A stretch of 64,000 nucleotides of DNA from Paraburkholderia sp. BL9I2N2 (GTDB taxonomy: Bacteria > Pseudomonadota > Gammaproteobacteria > Burkholderiales > Burkholderiaceae). Where the stretch lies: the NCBI RefSeq assembly GCF_004339745.1, contig NZ_SMGP01000001.1, positions 3,472,001-3,536,000 on the forward strand, in the 5' to 3' direction. The number at the start of each line of letters is the position of its first letter. The stretch's first letter is position 1. Under the pieces are notes generated by a model. It was not told where the DNA came from, ran no database searches, and saw only the letters and a list, made by a program, of their open reading frames with translations. Positions 8,997 to 18,435 of this stretch are shown here, one piece after another. The position numbers and the translations under genes were made by a program.

Positions 8997-10061
8997 ATGG
9001 AATCTCCGATCTCACTGTTGAAAACGCAAATTAAAAAGGCTGCACCGATCAAGCGGCTTGTCGATCAACGCGACGGTTTGATCAACGAGCGCGCCGATCT
9101 CCTTGCACAAATCAGAGGACTGCTGGAAGAGACGAACCGCCTCCACAGTGAGATAGATGCGCAACGTGTTCAAGCTGAGCAGATGCAGGTCGCGTTAGAT
9201 GCATCAAGGGCGGAAGTTGCTTGGTTCGGAGAAGTACCATTTGTACCAAATGGCCACTTCTATTCGCCGATTCCTTCGATGGCAGAAATCCACCGCGACC
9301 AGGAAAAGTTGTTCGCCGCGCCGCCTTCAGAGATTCCGGGTGTTGATCTGAACGTGGAGGGCCAGCTTCAGCTTGTCCGCGATATCAGCCAGTACTACAA
9401 AGATCTGTCATTCCCAGCGGACAAACAGGAAGGCTTTCGCTACTATTACAACAATGACGCTTTCAACTATTCGGATGGCGTCTTCCTGAACGGCATACTT
9501 CGATATGCCAGGCCGAAGCGCGTGGTCGAGGTGGGCTCTGGGTATTCGTCATGCATGCTCCTCGATACGAACGAGCGCTGGCTTGAAAATTCCATCGACT
9601 GCACCTTCATTGAACCGTACCCGGCGCTCCTGAACCGGCTCATCAGCGATGAAGACCGTGCACGTATTACGGTGTATCCCACGCGCCTACAGGATGTTGA
9701 TCTGTCGATCTTCCAGAAGCTGGATAAGAACGACGTGCTTTTCATCGACTCAACCCACGTCAGCAGAATCGGGAGCGACGTCAACTACCTCTTCTTCGAA
9801 ATCCTGCCTGCCCTCAAACATGGAGTCTACATTCATATCCATGACATCTTTTACCCATTCGAATACCCCCGGGTATGGGTCGAGGAAAGGCGCGCTTGGA
9901 ACGAATTGTATCTTCTGCGTGCCTTCCTTCAGTACAATCCCAACTTCGAGATCGTTGCTTTCAGCGACTATTTGGTGAAGATGCATAAGGAATTTCTTGC
10001 AGCCCATCTACCCGTATGCGCCAGTCGACCAGGTGGAAACATCTGGCTACGCAAGCAGTGA
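8997..10061 (+). CDS. Class I SAM-dependent methyltransferase with N-terminal coiled coil
   Basis: 354 residues. Residues about 15-75 form a charged coiled coil. The methyltransferase core begins near residue 170, with motif I VVEVGSGYSSC, then CTFIEPYP and the later strands DVLFIDSTHVSRIGSDVNY and GVYIHIHDI. The HIHD pattern is like the metal-site region of Methyltransf_24 and related O-methyltransferases. The position among polysaccharide genes suggests methylation of a glycan, possibly as a chain-end cap. The coiled coil could be a length-measuring or scaffolding part; that is inference. Confidence 0.7.
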   Translation: MESPISLLKTQIKKAAPIKRLVDQRDGLINERADLLAQIRGLLEETNRLHSEIDAQRVQAEQMQVALDASRAEVAWFGEVPFVPNGHFYSPIPSMAEIHRDQEKLFAAPPSEIPGVDLNVEGQLQLVRDISQYYKDLSFPADKQEGFRYYYNNDAFNYSDGVFLNGILRYARPKRVVEVGSGYSSCMLLDTNERWLENSIDCTFIEPYPALLNRLISDEDRARITVYPTRLQDVDLSIFQKLDKNDVLFIDSTHVSRIGSDVNYLFFEILPALKHGVYIHIHDIFYPFEYPRVWVEERRAWNELYLLRAFLQYNPNFEIVAFSDYLVKMHKEFLAAHLPVCASRPGGNIWLRKQ

Positions 10062-10209
10062 AATCGCGACGACTATTGATTAGACTCCGAAGATGAACGG
10101 GCGCCAAGCGAAGCCGAGCTAACGGCGCTTGAAACACGGCCTCATCGTATGACCATCTGATAGAAAACAGGATCGGCATCGGCAAGTTGAATCGCACTCG
10201 ATCCAACAG

Positions 10210-11456
10210 GTGGCGGTCAGGCCTCCTCAGCCCGGAACAGTTGCGTACGCTCACCATGCAACTGTTTGCCCCAAGGTCGAGGACAAAGACCGGAGTTTAA
10301 CGGGAAAAGACCCGAGAGGTCGGCGAGAAGGAACGGGAACTGCTTTACCGGCAGACCCATTCGACAAATTGACTCACGAAATCTCGATACTCAGGCGCAA
10401 ACAGTTCGGCCGGCGCAGCGAACAGCTCAGCCGTGCAGATGAGCCTGCTGGACGAAGCGATCGATGCGGATTTCGCCGCTATCAAACTGGAACTCGAGCA
10501 CCGTCGAACACAAACCCCTGCCGACCAGTCGCGCGCGCAGCGTAACGCAAATTGTTGTCAGCACATCCGCCGCGCGCGAAGATCGATCACGAGACGGACA
10601 GTACTGTGTGCGAGTGTGGCTGCGAGCGTATGCGCATCGGCGAGGACGTCAGCGAGAAGCTGGACTATACGCCAAGTTTGTTCACGTAGAGAGCCACGTC
10701 CGTGGCAAGCGGGTGGGTCGGAGCTGCGAAACGCTGCTTCAAGCGCCCCAGCCCGCACACGTCATCAATTAGGGTATCCCGACTACAGGACTACTCGCCT
10801 CTGTAGTTCCCAAATACGCCGACCATTTTGCCGCTGTATCGGCAGGAGTCGATCTTTGCGCGCGTGGGTCTGGCAATACCGCGATCAATACTGGTGGCTT
10901 GGATCGCGCGTGCGGCGAGCAGTTGCGCCCGCTGCTTGCCCCACTCCATCAGGAAATCCTGCTGTAGCGTGTGCTGCACGCGGGTGAAGCGCCCGTGCAG
11001 ATGCTCGGTCTTGGTAAAGGCAAAACGCCTCGGGCGTCCCTGTGGGCATATACGCTCACGCAGTTCGGTGAGTTGCGCGCCGTGGTCTACGATTTCATCG
11101 GCAGGCGTGCAGGCGGACATGCCCGCGTCTTCCCCGCTGACTGCCAAGGTAACCTGGTATGCGACGATTACAGCAGGTACAAGGCCGCATATCAGCAAGG
11201 CATTACTGAAATTGGATATGGAGCGCACGCGAGCAACTTCTTCGATCCGCACGCCAATCGCAGCAGCCAGATCGTAGGACGGGCGCTGCCGTGCTTCGCT
11301 ACGCATTATGACATCGAGCGCGACGCCGCAGTGCTGATTGCCAAAGAACGCCGGGAGCTTCGACAGCGTCGGGCCAAATCGGTGTGAGACGCATTTTACG
11401 AATGGATGATTTTGCAGCGCAAACTGGTTTCGGAGGCTCAGCGACTGCGAAACCAG
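10210..11456 (+). pseudogene. Degraded IS66-family transposase (TnpC)
   Basis: Pieces of an IS66 TnpC are spread over all three forward frames in the right order. They are: LTHEISILRRKQFGRRSEQL; SLLDEAIDADFAAIKLELEH (10433 on); a zinc-like CECGCERMRIGEDVSEKLDY; PLYRQESIFARVGLAIPRS (10828 on); HAGEAPVQML (HADETPVQ in intact relatives); and LVCDDYSRYKAAYQQGITEI. At least four frame changes are needed. The homology fades near 11456; the following frame (KLGWAKNGSPSLATGAHVV) is not recognised. The element is dead. Confidence 0.8.
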
Positions 11457-11675
11457 CTATCGTTGAAGTACAGTTTTGCGCCGATGTTCACCGGGAACCC
11501 ACCTATCAGATCAAGCTGGGCTGGGCCAAGAATGGTTCGCCCAGCCTCGCGACCGGCGCGCACGTAGTGAAGGCGACGTATCGTTTCTGACTATGACCCG
11601 CTGCCCGGTTCCGTATAATGCAGGCAAACATCCAGACCCGCCTACGGAACCGTGGGCCCGATCCCGAGGCACAAA

Positions 11676-13157
11676 GTGGTTTTCAGTTCGGCGATTTTCC
11701 TATACGCATTCCTTCCAACAGTGCTGGCTCTTTATTACGTTTCGGCGCGCCGGCTCCGGAACGTTCTGTTATTGCTTGCAAGCCTTATTTTCTATGCGTG
11801 GGGCGAACCGGTGTATGTCCTGTTGATGATGGCATCGATTATCTTCAATTGGATCGTCGGGCTAGCTGTGGATCGCACACGCGATATGCGGGTGGGCATT
11901 TGGGTCCTGTCGCTCGGCGTAGCTACAGACATACTCCTACTCGCCTACTTCAAATATGCGGCGTTCGCAGTGTCAAACCTTAATGACCTGTTACACCCGT
12001 TGTTTGGTCGACAAGTATCCGTGCCACGCGTGGCGCTGCCTCTGGGAATCTCATTCTTCACTTTTCACGCGATCTCATACATCGTTGATATTTATCGACG
12101 AGAAGCTGACGCGTTGCGTAGTCCGCTGAACATGGGCGTCTACATATCTCTATTCCCGCAGCTGATCGCGGGGCCGATCATTCGCTACCACGACGTCGCA
12201 GCGCAAATCCTTCACCGCTCTAACTCGCTGGAGCGCTTCAGCTCCGGGATTGAGCGATTCGTATTCGGGATGGGAAAGAAGGTCCTGATCGCAAACACTC
12301 TTGGCATAGTAGCCGATCAAGCATTCTCTACACCAGCTTTACAGCTTTCCGCATCAAATGCATGGCTCGGAATCGTCTGCTACACACTGCAGATTTACTT
12401 CGACTTCTCTGGATACTCAGACATGGCTATAGGGCTAGCCAGAATGTTTGGATTCGAGCTGACCGAAAATTTCAACTACCCGTACATTTCACGTTCAATC
12501 CGAGAGTTCTGGCGAAGATGGCACATCTCCCTGTCAACCTGGTTTCGAGACTATCTATACATCCCACTCGGAGGCAACCGAGTCTCTTCCCTCCGTGTCA
12601 CGATGAACCTATTCATTGTCTTCCTCTTGTGCGGGTTATGGCATGGTGCCAGTTGGAATTTTGCTGTGTGGGGCTTGTTCCACGGAGCGCTGCTGGCGGC
12701 TGAACGTGGTCCATTTGGACGATGGCTTGATCGTGCGGGTCAACCCATAGGAAGCCTCTACACGATGACTTCTGTTGTGTTCGGTTGGGTGCTCTTTCGT
12801 GCGTCGGATTTATCCCATGCCATGTCGTACTTTAAATGCATGCTTGGAGCTTCTCCCGCGACGGGTGCTACCCCTCAAATGTTTATGCTTCTCGATAACC
12901 AGCTCTATGCAACGTTGCTGGTCGCCATTGCATTGGTGACGCCAGTTGCGACGTCCCTATCCCGAGATTGGCGGAATCGTCGTTTTCCTATGGGCACCGC
13001 CGAGCCGATTATGGCCGCCCCAGCGGGGCTGAGCTTTGATGGCAATAGCCTCGCGTTCTTGTTCGTGCGCTTTTGCATGGTCGTTTGCACGCTGGTTCTG
13101 AGCGCTGCAGCGCTATCTGCAACAACCTATAACCCATTCATCTACTTCCGATTTTGA
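11676..13157 (+). CDS. MBOAT-family polysaccharide O-acetyltransferase (AlgI-like)
   Basis: A multi-helix membrane protein of 493 residues. I choose the GTG at 11676, because the protein then begins MVFSSAIFLYAFLP, as AlgI-family proteins do, and GAGG lies about seven bases upstream. A GTG at 11652 is a poorer choice. The catalytic MBOAT motif is LCGLWHGASWNFAVWG, with the conserved His. AlgI passes acetyl groups over the inner membrane to a periplasmic partner. That partner is encoded next: the stop and next start overlap as TGATG. The pair probably acetylates the surface polysaccharide made by this island. Confidence 0.88.
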   Translation: MVFSSAIFLYAFLPTVLALYYVSARRLRNVLLLLASLIFYAWGEPVYVLLMMASIIFNWIVGLAVDRTRDMRVGIWVLSLGVATDILLLAYFKYAAFAVSNLNDLLHPLFGRQVSVPRVALPLGISFFTFHAISYIVDIYRREADALRSPLNMGVYISLFPQLIAGPIIRYHDVAAQILHRSNSLERFSSGIERFVFGMGKKVLIANTLGIVADQAFSTPALQLSASNAWLGIVCYTLQIYFDFSGYSDMAIGLARMFGFELTENFNYPYISRSIREFWRRWHISLSTWFRDYLYIPLGGNRVSSLRVTMNLFIVFLLCGLWHGASWNFAVWGLFHGALLAAERGPFGRWLDRAGQPIGSLYTMTSVVFGWVLFRASDLSHAMSYFKCMLGASPATGATPQMFMLLDNQLYATLLVAIALVTPVATSLSRDWRNRRFPMGTAEPIMAAPAGLSFDGNSLAFLFVRFCMVVCTLVLSAAALSATTYNPFIYFRF

Positions 13158-14332
13158 TGGCAGACCAAGCCAGACTATCCCGCCTTTTCGACATCGTGCT
13201 TACCGCGACATTTGTGGGGGCTATATTCATCCCCTTTGCAGGGCTGTGGGTAAAATCTAGCGACCTAGCTGAAATGAGAACGTTGGCGCAGTTTCCGATC
13301 GATGACCTCTCTTGGAATGGCATGAGCAGACTGCCAGTAGATCTCACCGCTTATGCGACCGACCGGTTTGGAGCCCGCGACGCCCTGCTTAACCTGCAAA
13401 GCCGGATCGCCTACCATGTGTTCGGGAAATCGGCATCACCGAAAGTGATGATCGGTAAGCAGAAGTGGATGTTCTACGCAGCCGAGCGCTCAGTTGAAGA
13501 CATACAGAGAATCGATCTGATGCCGCCAGACCTCGCTGATCTGTGGAGACGAAGTACCGAGTCTCGGGCGAGATGGCTGAAAGCAAAAGGGATTGTCTAT
13601 CGCGTGTATTTTGCGCCGGATAAGCACTCGATATACGCCGATCTTTTGCCGACGGGCGTAGCGGCCTCTGGCCCGTCTCGCTTTGACGGTTTGTTGTCAA
13701 AGCTTGGCCCCAAACCATATCTGATCGATGGCCGCGGTCCGCTGCTCAATGCCAGGACGATATACGCTGACCGCCTTTACCTCCACACCGACACACATTG
13801 GACCCACCTCGGCGCCTACGTTGGCTACAAGCAAATCATAAGCTCGCTGGGCGATGACATGCGACATAAGCCTTTACAAGCACAGTCATTTACGTCTAGG
13901 CCGCTCGGCGAGTCTGACCTATCACGCATGGCACGCATACCGACCATCGATATGGACGAAGTAGCGTCTAACCTCCCCGCAGATGAAAGCTGCGTGAAAG
14001 AATCACCGGCCGTCGCACCACAGGCCGTCGATTCGAGCAAGTTGCAAAAGTTTGCGACTACCCATTGCGCCACTGGTCACGGTACCGTTCTAATATTTCA
14101 TGATTCGTTCATGAGCGCTATGGAGCCATATATCTCGTCGCAGTTCCGCGAGGTGACTTATGTCAGGGGCAGTCGAGACGACTTCCTGTTCGCGCGCATG
14201 GTCGATCAACTGAAGCCGGACATCGTAATCGATGAATACGTTGAGCGAGCCATACTAATCCCGCCATCCGACAACCTGGAACAAGCCCTTAAACAGATGG
14301 GGCAGACGGCCACGTCGGCGTCACCTAGGTGA
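13157..14332 (+). CDS. AlgJ/AlgX-like periplasmic O-acetyltransferase (SGNH fold)
   Basis: 391 residues with an N-terminal membrane anchor (about 9-32). The AlgJ/AlgX domain has LHTDTHWTHLG (the Asp-X-His pair) near residue 214 and IFHDSF, in the place of the GDSF block, with the nucleophilic Ser near residue 315. These give the Ser-His-Asp set of the family. The ATG at 13157 overlaps the previous stop (TGATG), so it is coupled to the MBOAT gene. It likely receives acetyl groups from that protein and puts them on the exported polymer. In the Ser block Gly is replaced by His, a point worth testing. Confidence 0.78.
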   Translation: MADQARLSRLFDIVLTATFVGAIFIPFAGLWVKSSDLAEMRTLAQFPIDDLSWNGMSRLPVDLTAYATDRFGARDALLNLQSRIAYHVFGKSASPKVMIGKQKWMFYAAERSVEDIQRIDLMPPDLADLWRRSTESRARWLKAKGIVYRVYFAPDKHSIYADLLPTGVAASGPSRFDGLLSKLGPKPYLIDGRGPLLNARTIYADRLYLHTDTHWTHLGAYVGYKQIISSLGDDMRHKPLQAQSFTSRPLGESDLSRMARIPTIDMDEVASNLPADESCVKESPAVAPQAVDSSKLQKFATTHCATGHGTVLIFHDSFMSAMEPYISSQFREVTYVRGSRDDFLFARMVDQLKPDIVIDEYVERAILIPPSDNLEQALKQMGQTATSASPR

Positions 14333-14497
14333 GATCGACAGCGTTCAACGCCCGAGAAACTCCACCCACGCCTTGGCCTGAGCGGTCCCTGCCTCGGTTG
14401 CCTCAGCCGGAAACACAGCCATCTGAAGGACCACTGTTGATGTCCACCCAGAATTGACCCACCGGGGGTGTGGCAGAAATCCTGGACTTGTTTATGT

Positions 14498-15042
14498 TTA
14501 TACTGCAAGCGCAAGGCTCTCCCGGTATTCGAGGGAACTGAGTGAGCCAAGCGAGATTTTGATCCGCTTTCGTTATACCAGCGGATGTAGCAATCAACTG
14601 CCTCAATGAATTGGTCAATGGTTGTTGCCTGCCGGTCCCGAGGATAGAACAGCTCCATTTTCAGCCGCCCGAAGAAGCCGTAGCAGGCCGCATTGTCGGG
14701 CGAGCATCCTTTACGCGACATCGAGCGAATCAGCTTCGCATCGCTTATACGTGAGAGCCAACACGGCCAGCGATAGTGGGCACCGCGATCAGAATGGACG
14801 ACCGGCCGGTCGTTGTAGTTGGCCACCTTCTCAATAGCTACATCCGTCATGGTATTCACAAGCTCGGCGCCCGGACGCGTGCCGATCGACCAGTTGATGA
14901 CCAGCCCATCGAAGCAGTCGATGACGGGCCGCAGATATACCTTGCCAGCCGGGATCTGGAACTCCGTAATGTCGGTGAGCCACTTCTCAATCGGGGCTGC
15001 CGCCTGGAACGTCGCTCCATTGCTCCCCGCCGCCTCACACAT
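14498..15042 (-). pseudogene. IS3-family transposase OrfB remnant, truncated and frameshifted
   Basis: The frame keeps the integrase core: KWLTDITEFQIPAGKVY, DCFDGLVINWSIGTRP, VVHSDRGAHYRWP and RSMSRKGCSPDNAACYGFFG. The N-terminal helix-turn-helix part is missing. Near 14565 the code reads WYNES instead of WYNEKR. Adding one A to the AAA run restores RIKISLGSLSSLEYRES and ends at a TAA (14498-14500). So the copy is both truncated and frameshifted. It separates the O-acetylation pair from the rhamnose operon. Confidence 0.8.
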
Positions 15043-15267
15043 CGATCCCGTTCGCTAGCAGCCGATCCTCTCGCGCGTCAAAGTAATCCGCGACGGTGCA
15101 GGTCGAATGCTTACTTGACAGGCGCGCCGGAACGTAATGAATATTTCTGGATACAGCCGCCGCCATCTTAACCCGGCATTCTGCCGTAGCGGACGGAACC
15201 CAGTCAAATCAGGCCCTGCGCGCCGCAGGACCCTTCGTGCAGGCGTCAGGCCGCCTGAGCCGCGCCG

Positions 15268-17439
15268 CTATTCGAATTGACCGATGCGCGGCGGCGACGC
15301 CAGCGTAAACGGCAGAACCTCGCAGTTGAGCGACAGATTGGGGTTGTATGCCGGGTCCCGTTCGAACCAGCCCTCCCAACGTGCCTCCATGCGGCGAATC
15401 TCGCTGACGAAGCGCTCGTACTTCACCGGATCATGGTCCGAGCCGCGGGTGGCCGATTCGTGGTGGTACAACTCGGCATACGGCGTCCAGATATTGCGGT
15501 AGCCCGCCTTCAGCAGTTTCATGCAGAAGTCCACGTCGTTGAAGGCGACCGCCAGTTCTTCTTCCAGGCCGCCCACTTCGTCGTAGACCGACTTCCTGAC
15601 GACGAGGCAGGCGGCGGTCACCGCCGACAGATTCTGCGTCGCCACCGCGCGGCCGAAGTACCCGTAATGCCCACGCTTCATCATGTGATGCATGTGGCCG
15701 GCAATGCCGCCGAGACCGAGCACCACGCCGCCGTGCTGCAATGCATCAGTCGGATACCACAGACAGGCGCCCACCGCGCCGGCGCGCGGCAGATTGGCCA
15801 GACTGACCATTTCATTCAACCAGTCCGGCGAGATCACTTCGATATCGTTATTCAACAGACACAGGAATTCGCCGGTCGCCACGCGCGCCGCGTGATTATT
15901 CAGCGCCGAGAAATTGAACGGCGATTCATCGCGCAAAACACGCACATTGGGACGCTGCGACACTTCGTCGAAATATCTCAGCGTTTCCGGCTTCACGCTG
16001 CCGTTGTCGACGATGATGATTTCGAAATTCTGATAAAGCGTGCGCGCGAAAATACTGTCGAGACATTGCTTGAGCAGGTCAAGGCCATCCCGTGTCGGAA
16101 TGATGATCGACACTTTGGGCTGCGGACTCGGCAACGTATAACGCACGCGCAGCACGCCGAGTGTTTCGATCGGGTGCTCGACCGTTGCGCTGATGTTGGC
16201 CCGCTTCAGATGATCTTCCAACGCGCGAATCGCGGCGATCAACGCATAAGGCTTCTCGCTGCCGCTGCCCGCCGTGCTGCCGGGCACGATGCGCCAGTGA
16301 TACAGCACATGTGGAATGTGGATCACGCTGTCGTCGCCGGCAAGCTCCACGCAGCGCAACGCCAGGTCGTAGTCCTGGCTGCCTTCGAAGCCCTTCATGA
16401 AGCCGCCCGCTTCCCGAACCAGCTTCGTCTCGAACACGCCCAGATGGGAAAACATGTTCTGCGTCAGAAACATTTGAGGGTTCCAGTCGCATTTGAAGTA
16501 AGGCGTGGTGCGCTTGCCCTCGGTGGTGAGCTTGTCTTCGTCGCTATAGAACATCCGGCCTTGCGGATGCTGATTGATGTAGCGCGCCACCATGTACAGC
16601 GCGTGCGGCGGCAGCAGGTCGTCGTGATCCAGCAAGGCGACGTATTCGCCGGTCGCGAGCGCGAGCGCACTATTGCTCGCTTCGGAAATGTGGCCGTTCG
16701 TCTCGCGGAAGACGACCTTGATGCGGCTGTCGGCAGCGGCCAGTTCCTGCAGGACGACCTTGACGTGCGGCTGGGTCGACGCATCGTCCGCGATGCACAA
16801 CTCCCAATGCGGATAGATTTGCGCCTGAACCGAGGCAACCATTTCGCGCAGCAGACGTTCGTCGCTATTGAACGTCGGCACGACGACGGAGATCAGCGGC
16901 TTGCGCGTCAGCCGGCCGATATCCGCTTCGATTTCGAGTTTCCTGGTCGGCGTGACCGTGTCGTACAGGCCGATCCACTCGTGATAAACCTCGTCACGCG
17001 GCGGACCGTCGGCGAACCCGCGGCCGCTTTTGAGCCGGCGCACGCGCGCCACGACGCCCGGCAGACCTTCGCGCCGGATCGTCGACGCGTAGTAGCCCAA
17101 CGCGCTACCCAGCCCGCCCCTGACCTCGGCCTGGCGGCTAATGGTGCTGAACGCGAGACGCACCGCCTTCACGACGCGGGCAAGCGAGCGCAGCGGCGCC
17201 GTCACCCGCCACGAGGTCGAATTGATTAAAGCGGCATTCTCAACTTCCAGTTTCAGAATCCGATTGTTCAGCTTCGCGATCGACTCGCCATCGTGCAGCG
17301 CATCATCAAGCAGTTTTTCGAGCAGTGCCACACGCCCCTGAAGATGGCGCATATCCTCCGCGCCATGCGACAACGGCTCATCTTGGGAGACGTCCTGACT
17401 GACTACATCCTGCTGATGCTCACCAAATTTTGTGTTCAT
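15268..17439 (-). CDS. Large two-domain GT2 glycosyltransferase with N-terminal coiled coil
   Basis: 723 residues, ATG start with AGGAA upstream. Residues about 25-75 are a coiled coil ending in STSWRVTAPLR, the same motif seen in the left-hand glycosyltransferases. The first GT-A domain (about 180-400) has ISVVVPTFNSDE and ALLDHDDLLPP. The second (about 450-690) has VSIIIPTRDGLDL, CLLNNDIEVISPDW and FNDVDFCMKLLKAGY. This architecture is common in O-antigen clusters. It is the last gene of the rhamnose operon, so it probably adds rhamnose or another sugar to the O-chain. Specificity is unknown. Confidence 0.8.
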   Translation of the reverse strand: MNTKFGEHQQDVVSQDVSQDEPLSHGAEDMRHLQGRVALLEKLLDDALHDGESIAKLNNRILKLEVENAALINSTSWRVTAPLRSLARVVKAVRLAFSTISRQAEVRGGLGSALGYYASTIRREGLPGVVARVRRLKSGRGFADGPPRDEVYHEWIGLYDTVTPTRKLEIEADIGRLTRKPLISVVVPTFNSDERLLREMVASVQAQIYPHWELCIADDASTQPHVKVVLQELAAADSRIKVVFRETNGHISEASNSALALATGEYVALLDHDDLLPPHALYMVARYINQHPQGRMFYSDEDKLTTEGKRTTPYFKCDWNPQMFLTQNMFSHLGVFETKLVREAGGFMKGFEGSQDYDLALRCVELAGDDSVIHIPHVLYHWRIVPGSTAGSGSEKPYALIAAIRALEDHLKRANISATVEHPIETLGVLRVRYTLPSPQPKVSIIIPTRDGLDLLKQCLDSIFARTLYQNFEIIIVDNGSVKPETLRYFDEVSQRPNVRVLRDESPFNFSALNNHAARVATGEFLCLLNNDIEVISPDWLNEMVSLANLPRAGAVGACLWYPTDALQHGGVVLGLGGIAGHMHHMMKRGHYGYFGRAVATQNLSAVTAACLVVRKSVYDEVGGLEEELAVAFNDVDFCMKLLKAGYRNIWTPYAELYHHESATRGSDHDPVKYERFVSEIRRMEARWEGWFERDPAYNPNLSLNCEVLPFTLASPPRIGQFE

Positions 17440-17523
17440 GCATTTCCTTCCTGCTCATCCGACGAGCTGACTGCTGCTCGTCGGTTTCCTGACCAATGGC
17501 ACTGACTACCGCCGCACCGCGTT

Positions 17524-18435
17524 CTAAAGCCTGCCCAACCGCCCGCGAATGCCGTCCCACATTCCAAGCAACGCCATTTTCAAATGGGCCATCCGCTGCG
17601 AAGGCATCAATGAATAGATGACGAGCCGCACGGGAAATTTGACCAGTTCGGACGACTTCCACGTCCAGGGCACATAGGAACGGCCAATCAGCACAACGGC
17701 ATTGCGGAACAGGTAGTAGTGGCGCAACGGGCTATGCATGGGATACGCGCGGCCCAGTACGCGGACCGGCTCGCCGCCGAGTTCATGGCTCATGTGCACC
17801 CATGGCACGCCCAGCACCCGATAGCCCTTCTGCTTGGCACGCACACACCATTCCAGGTCGACAAAATCGATGAAAAGCGCGTCGTCCATCGGACCGATGC
17901 TCGACCACCAGCGCAAATTGATGCACGACCCCGACGAAATCAGGAAATCGACCTCGATGGGCTGATCGCCCTGCGGTACGATCCGCTCCAGCGTGCCCCA
18001 CTTGAAGCGCACGAACGGCGCGAGGCCACGCAGGCGCGCATCTTCGTAGGCCGGACCCGCCAGCGCGACACGCTCTCCTGAAGCGTTGGCCGCGTCGATG
18101 ACCTTCGGCAACTCCGTGAACAGCGACGCGGGCGGCTCGCTGTCCTGATCGAAGATGATCGCCATTTCGAAGCCACCGCGCATCAGCGCTTCGACGCCCT
18201 GATTGATCGCTGTCGCGATGCCCGCATTCTCACCGTTGGGCAGGTACTCGATCGCGCCGGCTAGTCCCAGCTCGCTCGCTGGGCGCACGTCCGGCGTGTT
18301 GTCGACCACCACGCAGTGCATCCTTGCGGCGAGCCGGTTGGCCCGCTCGATACAGGCCGCATCGGGGTTGTAGAAAACAACGACGGCCCCCGTACGCGAT
18401 GTCAGCGGCGTGCTGCTCAACGCTCGGCCAGGCAA
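17524..18435 (-). CDS. GT2-family rhamnosyltransferase-like protein
   Basis: About 300 residues of the RfbF-like rhamnosyltransferase type. Motifs are AVVVFYNPD at the N-terminus, IIFDQDSEPP (DXD) near residue 95, and ALFIDFVDLEWCVRAKQKGY near residue 190. The frame opens at TTG 18435, inside the end of rfbD, but no ribosome site is clear and the real start could be a few codons downstream. The overlap with rfbD supports one transcript. It most likely uses dTDP-L-rhamnose made by the four upstream genes. Confidence 0.78.
   Translation of the reverse strand: MPGRALSSTPLTSRTGAVVVFYNPDAACIERANRLAARMHCVVVDNTPDVRPASELGLAGAIEYLPNGENAGIATAINQGVEALMRGGFEMAIIFDQDSEPPASLFTELPKVIDAANASGERVALAGPAYEDARLRGLAPFVRFKWGTLERIVPQGDQPIEVDFLISSGSCINLRWWSSIGPMDDALFIDFVDLEWCVRAKQKGYRVLGVPWVHMSHELGGEPVRVLGRAYPMHSPLRHYYLFRNAVVLIGRSYVPWTWKSSELVKFPVRLVIYSLMPSQRMAHLKMALLGMWDGIRGRLGRL

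Noticed and set aside
15210..15232. Terminator CCTGCG-CGC-CGCAGG after the glycosyltransferase
   Set aside because: Short stem and no T-run in either direction.
15277..17229. A 650-codon open frame on the plus strand, antisense to the large glycosyltransferase
   Set aside because: It is Arg/His/Val-rich with no motif and exactly mirrors a well-supported gene; long antisense frames are common in GC-rich DNA.
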